The notes beneath the pieces were generated by a model, which had not been told where the DNA came from, did no database searches, and saw only the letters and a list, made by a program, of their open reading frames with translations. Made by a program: the position numbers and the translations under genes. This document shows positions 51,675-59,056 of a stretch of DNA of 64,000 nucleotides, piece by piece (position 1 is the stretch's first letter; each line of letters starts with the position of its first letter). Origin of the DNA: Myxococcus stipitatus (GTDB lineage Bacteria; Myxococcota; Myxococcia; Myxococcales; Myxococcaceae); the NCBI RefSeq assembly GCF_038561935.1, contig NZ_CP102770.1, positions 372,001-436,000 on the forward strand. Reading direction: 5' to 3'.

Positions 51675-52572
51675 TGAGAAGGCCTTGTTGAAAGGGATGA
51701 GTGCCGAGAGAACCCCTGGCATCCCTTTTCTGGGCAAAGGCTGTCTTCACTTCCGTCACGAGTCCCAGCGCCTCGAGTCCTCGCACCATCCACCAGCCCG
51801 GGTCCGGCTGCCGCCAGCCGAATCCCATGCGCGCCGAGCCCGGATGGGCGTGGTGGTTGTTGTGCCACGACTCGCCCATGCTCAAGAGCGCGAGCCAGCC
51901 CACGTTGCGTCCTTGCTCCGCGCGGCCCTCCAGCGCATGCGGCTGCTCGCCCTCGACGTGGCTCACGTAGTGGACGAACCAGAAGCCGTCCTGCGTGAGC
52001 GCCAGCCGCACGAAGATGCCCCACGCCACCCACGACGGCCCGCCCACCGCGTACAGCACGAGGCCCAGCGGCACCTGGAGCCACGGGCCCGCGCGCTCCA
52101 GGGCGCGGAAGAACGCATCCTCGGTGACGTCCTGGGCGACGGGCGGGTAGAGCCGCTCGTCGCGCACGTGCCAGGTGCGGAAGAGGGCGTGGCTCATCGC
52201 GCGCGTGAAGCCCTCGCGGTAGCCGAAGTACCCGGGGCACTCCGACTCGGGCTGGTTCTGGTGGAAGTCGCGCAGCTGGTGCATCCGGTTCATGCCGATG
52301 ACCCCGCCCAGTCCCGCGAGGGTGCCGATGAGCCCCAGGGTTCGCTCCACGCCGCGCGAGGCACGGAAGGCCCGGTGGATGAGGCCGCGATGGATGCCCA
52401 CCGACACGCCCAGGCCGAGCGTCACGATGAGCAGCCCGGCGAACACGGCCACCGCGCTCCACGAGAAGCACCGCGCTCCGCCCACCGCGGCGCCCAGGTG
52501 GAGCAGGCTCCACCGCGCCACCTTGCCTGTGTCCCAACGTGCCTCGCCCCATCGCGTGCCGCTCGCGTCCAT
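51514..52572 (-). CDS. Fatty acid desaturase-like protein with overlapping 3' end
   Basis: A 352-residue membrane desaturase. His boxes: HRGLIH, then MHQLRDFHQNQP in place of the usual HxxHH, and ESWHNNHHAHP. This divergent second box occurs in a separate acyl-CoA-desaturase-like group. The core ends around GLEALGLVTEVKTAF. The last 70 or so residues (KRDARGSLGTHPF onward) are Arg-rich, unlike desaturases, and read through the start of the next lipoprotein gene by 161 bp. This suggests a lost stop codon or frameshift near 51730. Start at MDASGTRWG, 52572. Confidence 0.78.
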   Translation of the reverse strand: MDASGTRWGEARWDTGKVARWSLLHLGAAVGGARCFSWSAVAVFAGLLIVTLGLGVSVGIHRGLIHRAFRASRGVERTLGLIGTLAGLGGVIGMNRMHQLRDFHQNQPESECPGYFGYREGFTRAMSHALFRTWHVRDERLYPPVAQDVTEDAFFRALERAGPWLQVPLGLVLYAVGGPSWVAWGIFVRLALTQDGFWFVHYVSHVEGEQPHALEGRAEQGRNVGWLALLSMGESWHNNHHAHPGSARMGFGWRQPDPGWWMVRGLEALGLVTEVKTAFAQKRDARGSLGTHPFQQGLLNGPFTCAVRRRAPVVGCVWRGLHGARAAAVRAQGPSRQRHGDLPHLGLDDLAR

Positions 52573-52712
52573 GACCCGTCCCTTTCGGAAGGGGTCCATC
52601 GCAAGGGCCCTGCCAGCGCGGGCGCGACCTGATTCCAGGGGCTTGCGTCGCCGCGAGGCCCCCGGTGTCAACGCCGTTCACGGGGCGCTGGCCACCGCGT
52701 GGACGGCGTCGC

Positions 52713-54452
52713 TCAGCGCTCCAGTCCCAGCTCCAGGCCGGGGGACAGGCGCGCACGGCGACGTCCGTCCTCGCGGGCCGCGTCCAGGTCCACACTGAGT
52801 CCGGCCCGCAGTCCGAAGTCTCCGGGCCTCCAGCGCAGGCCCGCGGCGGAGCGGGCGGTGAACCCCGCGGCGTCGCCTTGCCTGCTGTTGGAGCGGTCCA
52901 CCACGAGCATCAGCCACCCCGCGCCCACCTCGGCGAAGGGGGCCAGGTTGCCTCGGCCGCTCAGTCCGCCCACGGCGAGCGCGCTCACGCGCTGGAGCGA
53001 GGCGTTGTCCATCCAGGCATTCGGCGCCATCGCGTAGCTGACGCGCACGCCCCAGCGGACGAGTCCGGGGCCGGGCAGCCGCCAGGACAGGGCCAGTCCC
53101 CGGGCGACCCCTGTTCCACCCAGCGGCGCGGTGGAGAGCGTGAACCCGACCTCCAACCCCAGCGAGCGCGGAACCCGCGAGGGCTCCGCGGAGAGCACGG
53201 GCCCGCTGAAGTCCACGGCGGTGATGCCGGAGGAGGTGACATAGCCCTCGTAGAAGTCGCGCCCGAAGGGCAGGGCGAAGAGGCCCTGGAGCAGGCTCTC
53301 CTCGGTGGCGCCGCGCTGGGCCACCTCGGGCGTGGTGAAGTGGGGAGGCGTGTCCGCGCTCAGGTCGGCGCGTCGCACGCGCGCCTCGCCCCGGGGCGTG
53401 CGCAGCCAGTACACCTCGCGCTCGGGCAGCGCGAGCTCGAGGGTCTCTCCCGCGGCCTGATGTGCATCCGCGAGCCGCACGCCCGAGGCATCTTCCACGG
53501 AGATGCGCGCACCACCGGGTGACGCGGGCAGGTTGAGCCGAGGCCCCTCCGGCGGGTGTCCGATGAGGGGGCGGGAGGGACTGAGGGTGGGAGGGAAGGT
53601 CCGCACCGCGAGCCGGGCCTGGGGGGATTTGACGCCGCGAATCGCCGCGGCCACGAAGGCGTCGAGCTCGCTGTACTCCACGAACCCGTCATGGTTGACG
53701 TCCGCGCCGCCCAGCAGCGCCGAGCGTGCCGCGTGGCTGAAGACACCCGCGCGGATGCGCGACCACTCGTGGGTCTCGCCTTCGTTGCTCTCCGCGAAGA
53801 TGGCGCCCACGCGAGGGTGGCCCGCGAGCTGCTCCTGCTCCAGGGCGCGCCGCAGCCGCGTGAGCACCAGCGGGTCACCACCGCGACTGCCCACGACGCC
53901 TGCGGCATGACAGGCGTCCACCAGCAGGTGCACGTAGTCCGCGTCCAGCCGCTCCACCACGCGCGAGTAGAGGCTCTCCTGGTCCAGGCGTCCGTCGGCG
54001 AGCGTGAGGTAGGCGCGCGACGACTCATCGGTGCGGCCGTGGCCCACGTAGATGAAGAGGAAGTCCACCTCCTGGCCCGCGGCGCGGTCCGCCGAGTTGC
54101 GCCGGGCCAGCGTCGCCACGGCCTCGTCGAGTGCCTCGAGCGTGGGGGCGCGCACGTCCGTCAGGAGTGGACGTTCCACCTTCGCGGTGTCCGCATCGGG
54201 CACGGTGAGCAGCACGACGTCCACGCCCAGGCGTCGGAGGGTCTCCGCCCAGCGCACGCCATCGTCATCCGCGTAGCGCAGGGGCTCCATGCCGGGGGCA
54301 TCGCTGCCGTTGAAGGCGACCACCAGCGCGCGCCGCACGGAGAGCCGCGCCGAGGAGGGCGCCTCCGCCGACCCGGCGAGGCTCCCCGTCGCGGCGCACG
54401 CGAGCCAGAGGGCGCAGAGTCGAAGCAAGGCGCCGTCGCTCGCGGGTCTCAC
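52713..54452 (-). CDS. Exported caspase-like protein with EF-hand and probable beta-barrel tail
   Basis: A 579-residue protein starting at a GTGA overlap with the anti-sigma gene. The signal peptide is LLRLCALWLACAATGSLAGSAEA. A caspase-like (C14) domain (about 38-270) has the catalytic His138 in FIYVGHGR and Cys181 in LLVDACHAAG. An EF-hand-like DVNHDGFVEYSE at 251-262 suggests calcium binding. Residues 280-380 are beta-rich. The last 150 residues alternate in a way typical of an outer-membrane barrel (SLGLEVGFTLSTAPLGG, ending SPGLELGLER). The protease may act at or outside the outer membrane and is tied to a sigma/anti-sigma pair (inference). Confidence 0.85.
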   Translation of the reverse strand: MRPASDGALLRLCALWLACAATGSLAGSAEAPSSARLSVRRALVVAFNGSDAPGMEPLRYADDDGVRWAETLRRLGVDVVLLTVPDADTAKVERPLLTDVRAPTLEALDEAVATLARRNSADRAAGQEVDFLFIYVGHGRTDESSRAYLTLADGRLDQESLYSRVVERLDADYVHLLVDACHAAGVVGSRGGDPLVLTRLRRALEQEQLAGHPRVGAIFAESNEGETHEWSRIRAGVFSHAARSALLGGADVNHDGFVEYSELDAFVAAAIRGVKSPQARLAVRTFPPTLSPSRPLIGHPPEGPRLNLPASPGGARISVEDASGVRLADAHQAAGETLELALPEREVYWLRTPRGEARVRRADLSADTPPHFTTPEVAQRGATEESLLQGLFALPFGRDFYEGYVTSSGITAVDFSGPVLSAEPSRVPRSLGLEVGFTLSTAPLGGTGVARGLALSWRLPGPGLVRWGVRVSYAMAPNAWMDNASLQRVSALAVGGLSGRGNLAPFAEVGAGWLMLVVDRSNSRQGDAAGFTARSAAGLRWRPGDFGLRAGLSVDLDAAREDGRRRARLSPGLELGLER

Positions 54453-55348
54453 CGGGCGCCTCCCACGCGCACGCGGTGGTTGAACCGCACGGTGTCGCTC
54501 ACGGCTTCACCCTTCGCCGCGGCGAGCGCGGAGGCCGCGCTGTTCGCGAACGTGGTGGTGAGCTCGACCTCGCCCGTGGCGGGCATCCGAGGCGTCAGGT
54601 CCAGCACCGCCTCCGCGCCCGGCGGCGCCCGCACCACGAACGGCCCCTCCACGCTCACGCCCTCGCTCGTGCGAAGCGTCACGGCGACATGGGTGTACGG
54701 CGCCAGCGCTCCCGCGGCGAACGCCAGCGATGCCCCCGCCGGGCAGAGTCCGTCGTCGCGGACCTCGCGAAGCTCCGCCTGCTCCGGGGCGCAGAACAAG
54801 CGCACGGCCGCGGCCTGTCCCTGTCCTCGCACGCCCCACTCCGGCGTCTCCGAGGGGAGGCTCAGCCACAGGATTCCCCCGGCGGCCATCAGCGCCGCGA
54901 CCCAGGCGCCTCCCACGGGGCTCAGGCGAAGCGTGTCCAGGAAGGGGCGCGCCCACGTCCCGCGCTCGCGCGAAGACGGCTCCGTCGACGCCAGGCGCCG
55001 CGAGAGCATCCGCTGCAACCACCAGCGCCGTGCCCGCCGCACGCCCGTGTCGCTGCGCGCCTCTCCCGGTGTCCGCCCGGAGCCGCCGTGTCGGGATTCC
55101 CAGTCCACCGTGTCGAGCACACTCGCCAGTCGATGGGTCGCGAGCCACTCCAGCTCTCCGCCGGAGGGCTCCGTGACGGTGTCGCGCGCGAAGACGCGGC
55201 GCAGGTTCATCACCCGCTCGTAGCGCGCGCCGCATCGGGCGCAGGCCCGGGCGTGGCGCAGCACCCGACTCCACTGGCGCGGCGGCAGGACACCGTTGTT
55301 GGCGAGGTGGACGAGCTGTTGGTCCACGTGTGAGGAGAACAAGGCCAT
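54449..55348 (-). CDS. Zinc-type anti-sigma factor
   Basis: A 299-residue membrane protein. The N-terminal HARACARC (His32, Cys36, Cys39) is the HxxxCxxC zinc-binding anti-sigma motif. One membrane helix follows at about 145-165 (GGAWVAALMAAGGILWLSL). The C-terminal 130 residues are a periplasmic beta-rich domain with two cysteines (LFCAPEQ and GLCPAGA) that could sense a signal. It starts 16 bp after the sigma factor gene and overlaps the caspase-like gene by 4 bp. It should hold the sigma factor inactive at the inner membrane until a signal releases it (family knowledge). Confidence 0.85.
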   Translation of the reverse strand: MALFSSHVDQQLVHLANNGVLPPRQWSRVLRHARACARCGARYERVMNLRRVFARDTVTEPSGGELEWLATHRLASVLDTVDWESRHGGSGRTPGEARSDTGVRRARRWWLQRMLSRRLASTEPSSRERGTWARPFLDTLRLSPVGGAWVAALMAAGGILWLSLPSETPEWGVRGQGQAAAVRLFCAPEQAELREVRDDGLCPAGASLAFAAGALAPYTHVAVTLRTSEGVSVEGPFVVRAPPGAEAVLDLTPRMPATGEVELTTTFANSAASALAAAKGEAVSDTVRFNHRVRVGGAR

Positions 55349-55364
55349 GGGCAGGTTGCTCGAG

Positions 55365-56051
55365 TCAGGGCACGAAGTGGGGGAAGAGAAGGGCCAGCAC
55401 CGCGGCGGTGGCGGCGGCGGAGGGCACGGTGTCGGGCGACTCGGGGGTGAGCCAGCCCTCCTCCACGAGGAAGGTGGTCATCGCGCGGCGCAGCTTGTTC
55501 TCGCGAGTCCGCAGCTCCTGGCGGGACAGGCCCAGCACCTGTCCGGCGCGCTCCTGGGAGAGTCCCTGGACGAAGCGCAGGTCCGCCAACCGGCGCGTCG
55601 GCTCGTCGAGCCCCGCGAGGAAGCGCGTCACCAGCTCCCGCGTCTCCACCTCCAGCGCCCGGTCCTCCGGAGAAGGGGCGTTGCTCGCCAGCCGCTCCGC
55701 CATGAGCGTGTCATCCAAGGGCACCGCCTCGCGGGCGATGCGTCCGGCGGCGCGAAGCACGTCCACCGCGGCCTGTCGCGCCACCGCGTTCAGCCATGAG
55801 GAGAAGGGCCTCACGCCGTCGTAGGCCAGCCTCGCCTGCTCGCGGAAGGCGCGCACGAAGGTCTCCTGGTGCGCGGCCTCCAGGTCGAGAGGCCCCACGC
55901 GCGCCAGGCCCCCGGGGCCATGCGAGACGTAGGTGCGCGACAGGAAGCGCGCCACATGCGCGGAGTAGGCCTGGTACACGCGGGTGAGAGCCTCCGGTTC
56001 TCCCCGGCGAAAGGCCTCCAGCAACTTCGGGTTCTCCCTCAGCAGCGACAT
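55365..56051 (-). CDS. ECF-type RNA polymerase sigma factor
   Basis: A 228-residue sigma-70-family factor with region 2 (YSAHVARFLSR, then HQETFVRAFREQ) and region 4 (FVQGLSQERAGQVLGLSRQELRTRENKLRRAM). Between them lies an extended linker. A hydrophobic C-terminal tail (PSAAATAAVLALLFPHFVP) is unusual for a soluble sigma factor and may contact the membrane or the anti-sigma factor. Starts at MSLLRENPKLLEAF, 13 bp after the RCC1 gene stop, with AGGGAGAACGG upstream. The anti-sigma gene follows directly. Confidence 0.88.
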   Translation of the reverse strand: MSLLRENPKLLEAFRRGEPEALTRVYQAYSAHVARFLSRTYVSHGPGGLARVGPLDLEAAHQETFVRAFREQARLAYDGVRPFSSWLNAVARQAAVDVLRAAGRIAREAVPLDDTLMAERLASNAPSPEDRALEVETRELVTRFLAGLDEPTRRLADLRFVQGLSQERAGQVLGLSRQELRTRENKLRRAMTTFLVEEGWLTPESPDTVPSAAATAAVLALLFPHFVP

Positions 56052-56064
56052 TCCGTTCTCCCTC

Positions 56065-57303
56065 TCAGGGGGCCCCAAGCCCCTGCACCACCACGGGCGT
56101 CTTGCGGTCCGTCTGCGACCCGTCCCCCAGCTGGCCGGTGGCGTTGCCGCCCCAGCACTGCACGCGCCCGTCCTTCAGCACCGCGCACGTGTTCGACGCT
56201 CCCGAGTCCACATCCACGACTTCACCGCCCAGGTCCGACACGCTCACCGGCGCGGGCCGGTGGAGCAGGGTCCCGTCGCCCAGCTGACCCTCCCCATTGG
56301 CCCCCCAGCACCGGGCCCGGCCGTCCGGGCTCAGCGCGCAGGTGCTGCCGCCCCCCGCCCGCACCACCTGGATGTCCGAGGGCAGTCCCACGGGCCGCAC
56401 CGGGACGGCCCGGTTCAGCGCGGTGTCATCCCCCAGCTCTCCGGAGGCGTTGAGCCCCCAGCACTCGATGGTCCCCTCGCCCACGCGAGCGCAGGTGTGG
56501 CTGGCGCCCGCCGTCAACGCTCGCACCGGGCCGGAGAGGCCTTGCACCTGCACGGGCCCCGAGCGGACCCCGGGCCCCGACTTGCCATCCCCCAGCGCCC
56601 CGTACCTGTTGTCGCCCCAGCACCAGGCCTTGCCGTCGGACGAGGCGACACACGTGTGCCGGTCTCCCGCGGTGATGGAGGTGAGGTTGCTCGGCAGTCC
56701 CCTCACGGCGAGCGGCTTGGGGGACTTGTCGTTCGGGATGTCGATGCTGGGCAGGCCCAGCTGGATGTCGTCGTTGTTCCCCCAGCACATCACCGCGCCC
56801 GTCGCGTGGAGCGTGCAGGAGTGCTCGCCTCCCACGGCCAGGGCCACGACGTCGGTGTTCAGGTCGATGACGGGCTTGGGCTCGAGCGCGGGGTTCGCCG
56901 TGTCGGGGAGGCACAGCTGGAACCGGTTGTTGCTGCCCCAGCAGCGCACCTGGCCCCCCTCCAGGAGCGCACAGGTGTGCTCACCGCCGGCGGAGACCGC
57001 GAGCACGCCCTGGGTCAACCCGCGCACGTCCACGGCCGTGGCGCGCAGCGCGAGGGTGCCATCCCCCGCCAGCCCCGTGCCGCCCCAACACCTCACGCCG
57101 CCTGTCTCCAGCAGCGCGCAGGCGTGTTGCTTCCCCACCGTCACCTTCCGAGCCAGTCCCCGCGGCTGGGGCGGCGGACACGAAGGCGGCACGTCCGCCT
57201 GGCAGTCCGTCTCGGGGGGAGGCGTGGGGGTGCTCTGGATGGGGTCCAGACACGCGCTGGTCAGCGCGGTGCACACGAGAAAAACCCCGACGCGATGCTT
57301 CAT
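56065..57303 (-). CDS. RCC1-repeat lipoprotein
   Basis: A 412-residue lipoprotein. The signal MKHRVGVFLVCTALTSAC ends in TSAC. A Pro/Cys linker (TPPPETDCQADVPPSCPPP) leads to seven RCC1-type repeats with the recurring core AGxxHTCAL...GxVxCWG, such as AGGEHTCALLEGGQVRCWG. These form a seven-bladed propeller. In myxobacteria such secreted repeats are abundant and mostly of unknown function (family knowledge). It lies 13 bp before the sigma factor start, so it is likely first in that operon, perhaps as surface sensor or target. Confidence 0.88.
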   Translation of the reverse strand: MKHRVGVFLVCTALTSACLDPIQSTPTPPPETDCQADVPPSCPPPQPRGLARKVTVGKQHACALLETGGVRCWGGTGLAGDGTLALRATAVDVRGLTQGVLAVSAGGEHTCALLEGGQVRCWGSNNRFQLCLPDTANPALEPKPVIDLNTDVVALAVGGEHSCTLHATGAVMCWGNNDDIQLGLPSIDIPNDKSPKPLAVRGLPSNLTSITAGDRHTCVASSDGKAWCWGDNRYGALGDGKSGPGVRSGPVQVQGLSGPVRALTAGASHTCARVGEGTIECWGLNASGELGDDTALNRAVPVRPVGLPSDIQVVRAGGGSTCALSPDGRARCWGANGEGQLGDGTLLHRPAPVSVSDLGGEVVDVDSGASNTCAVLKDGRVQCWGGNATGQLGDGSQTDRKTPVVVQGLGAP

Positions 57304-57329
57304 GAGCGCCACTCCCACTGAACGAGCCA

Positions 57330-57365
57330 GCGGGCCCCGCGGATGGACTGCTCCGGGGGGCCCGC
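57330..57365. terminator. Hairpin between DUF4397 and RCC1 genes
   Basis: GCGGGCCCC (57330-57338) and GGGGCCCGC (57357-57365) are perfect 9-bp inverted repeats with an 18-nt loop, in the 105-bp gap between the two lipoprotein genes. No T-run follows on the minus strand. It may attenuate transcription between them or structure the RCC1 leader. Confidence 0.4.
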
Positions 57366-57408
57366 CAGATGACCTGGGTAATGATTGAACGGTCGCAACA
57401 AAAAGACG

Positions 57409-58875
57409 TTACGGCATGGGGTGGACACCTAATGCACCCCAAGGTGAAGTTCGCGTATCCACGAGCACCAACCGGAAGCCCTGCTCGTTTTCTCCGACAG
57501 TGGGAGTGAGGGCGCCCAGGGCGACGGCGAAGACGCCTCGGCCGATGAAGGGGGCGGTGTCGAGCGGGAACCGGGCCACGGGCGCGCGGTTCGACGCGGA
57601 GGCCGCCGCCACGCCGACCACGGCCTGCAGGGCGGGGAGCTCCAGGCCCCCGGGGGCGGAGGCCTGGCGGTAGGGCACGTCGTTGAAGGCCGCGCTGGCC
57701 GGGACGAGCCCCGCCTCCAGCGGAGCCACATCCACGACGGGCGCATCGGGCGAGGCGTGGATGACCCGCAGGCGCAGGCTGTCCGCATCGGAGACGAAGT
57801 CGTCGGAGAAGGCGAGGAGCTCGAAGGTGGAGTCCGCCGGGTCGTTCGCGGCGGGACTGAGGAAGCCTGACGCCAAGGCGAGGTAGCGCTGACCGGCCAT
57901 CAGCGACGGCGTGGCGCGCGAGGCGGCGGGAGCGCCCGCGGGGCGCGTGCTCCCGGAGACGTTGACGAAGAAGTCCAGGGTGTACGAGCCCGGGGGAACC
58001 TGGATGGGCGCGGACAGGTTGCCGAAGGTCAGGCCATCCACCAGCTCCGCGTTGCCCGCGAAGATGTCCACCGAGGGCGCGTCGGGGGACGCGTGCAGCG
58101 CGTAGACGACGGGGTTCTGCCGGACCAGGCCCACGCCCGCGGCCAGCAGTCCGAAGCCTCCGGGCGCGCCGGGCTTCTCGGAGAGCTGTCCGGTGGCGAT
58201 GACGAACAGCTCCCCGCGCGAGGGCAGTGCGGGGAGGGTGAAGGACGTCACCTTCGCGTGCGTGGCCGTGCGGATGCCCACCTGGAGGGCCTGTCCGGAG
58301 GGCAGCTCCACGCCGCCAGCGCCCGTGTCCTGGAAGCGCTGCAGCCCGGTGATTTCGGAGGTGCCATCGTCACCGACGTCCAGGGAGACGGCGGGAGCAT
58401 CCACGCCCGCATGGATGATGCGCACGCGCGTGCGTCCCTCCGCGGGAGGGTTGAAGCCCTCGGTGAGCGGCAGCACGCGGAAGGCCCGTGACGGCTCCGC
58501 GGAGGAGAGCAGTCCCGCGGCCACCGCGCTGAGCGTGTGCCCTTCGCCGAGCGTCAGCGGGCCCGTGGAATAGACGGGCGTGGACGTGGCCGTCGCGCCG
58601 ACCGGGCGCACCTGGACGTTGTACGTGCCCGTGGGGACCGACGCGTAGAGCGTGGTGTCTCCATACTTCACGTTGCTGAACAGCGGCGTGCTCTGTCCTT
58701 CCGCGTAGATGTCCACCGCGGGGGCATCCGGTGAGGCGTGGATGATGCGCAGCCGCGCCTTCGTGGCCGGCGGCTCGGTGGGATGCGAAGGCGCGTCTTC
58801 TCCGCACCCCACGAGTGAGGACACCGCGGTGAGCGCGACGACGGCACAGCGGGTTCTCCAGGAGTTGCTCGGCAT
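57409..58875 (-). CDS. DUF4397-repeat lipoprotein
   Basis: A 488-residue lipoprotein. The signal ends in SSLVGC. Four DUF4397-type beta domains start with near-identical motifs: RIIHASPDAPAVDIY, RIIHAGVDAPAVSL, ALHASPDAPSVDI and RVIHASPDAPVVDV. They are surface or periplasmic domains of unknown role, common in myxobacteria. GAGGAGCGG precedes the ATG. It lies 105 bp upstream of the RCC1 lipoprotein on the same strand, so the two may be co-regulated. Confidence 0.9.
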   Translation of the reverse strand: MPSNSWRTRCAVVALTAVSSLVGCGEDAPSHPTEPPATKARLRIIHASPDAPAVDIYAEGQSTPLFSNVKYGDTTLYASVPTGTYNVQVRPVGATATSTPVYSTGPLTLGEGHTLSAVAAGLLSSAEPSRAFRVLPLTEGFNPPAEGRTRVRIIHAGVDAPAVSLDVGDDGTSEITGLQRFQDTGAGGVELPSGQALQVGIRTATHAKVTSFTLPALPSRGELFVIATGQLSEKPGAPGGFGLLAAGVGLVRQNPVVYALHASPDAPSVDIFAGNAELVDGLTFGNLSAPIQVPPGSYTLDFFVNVSGSTRPAGAPAASRATPSLMAGQRYLALASGFLSPAANDPADSTFELLAFSDDFVSDADSLRLRVIHASPDAPVVDVAPLEAGLVPASAAFNDVPYRQASAPGGLELPALQAVVGVAAASASNRAPVARFPLDTAPFIGRGVFAVALGALTPTVGENEQGFRLVLVDTRTSPWGALGVHPMP

Positions 58876-59056
58876 GTTCCGCTCCTCGGGAAAGGGTCCG
58901 CGCCCTCACGGCGCGAGACCGGGTCCGTGGCGGGGCATTACGGGAAGAGCCCGCGCGTCTGGTTGATGCGCTGGGAATTTCAGAGGGCGCGCGACCTGTT
59001 GGGCGGCGCGATGCGGCGTGCATCCGGTCGGAGTGCTGCTGCTAGCGTGGAGCGTC

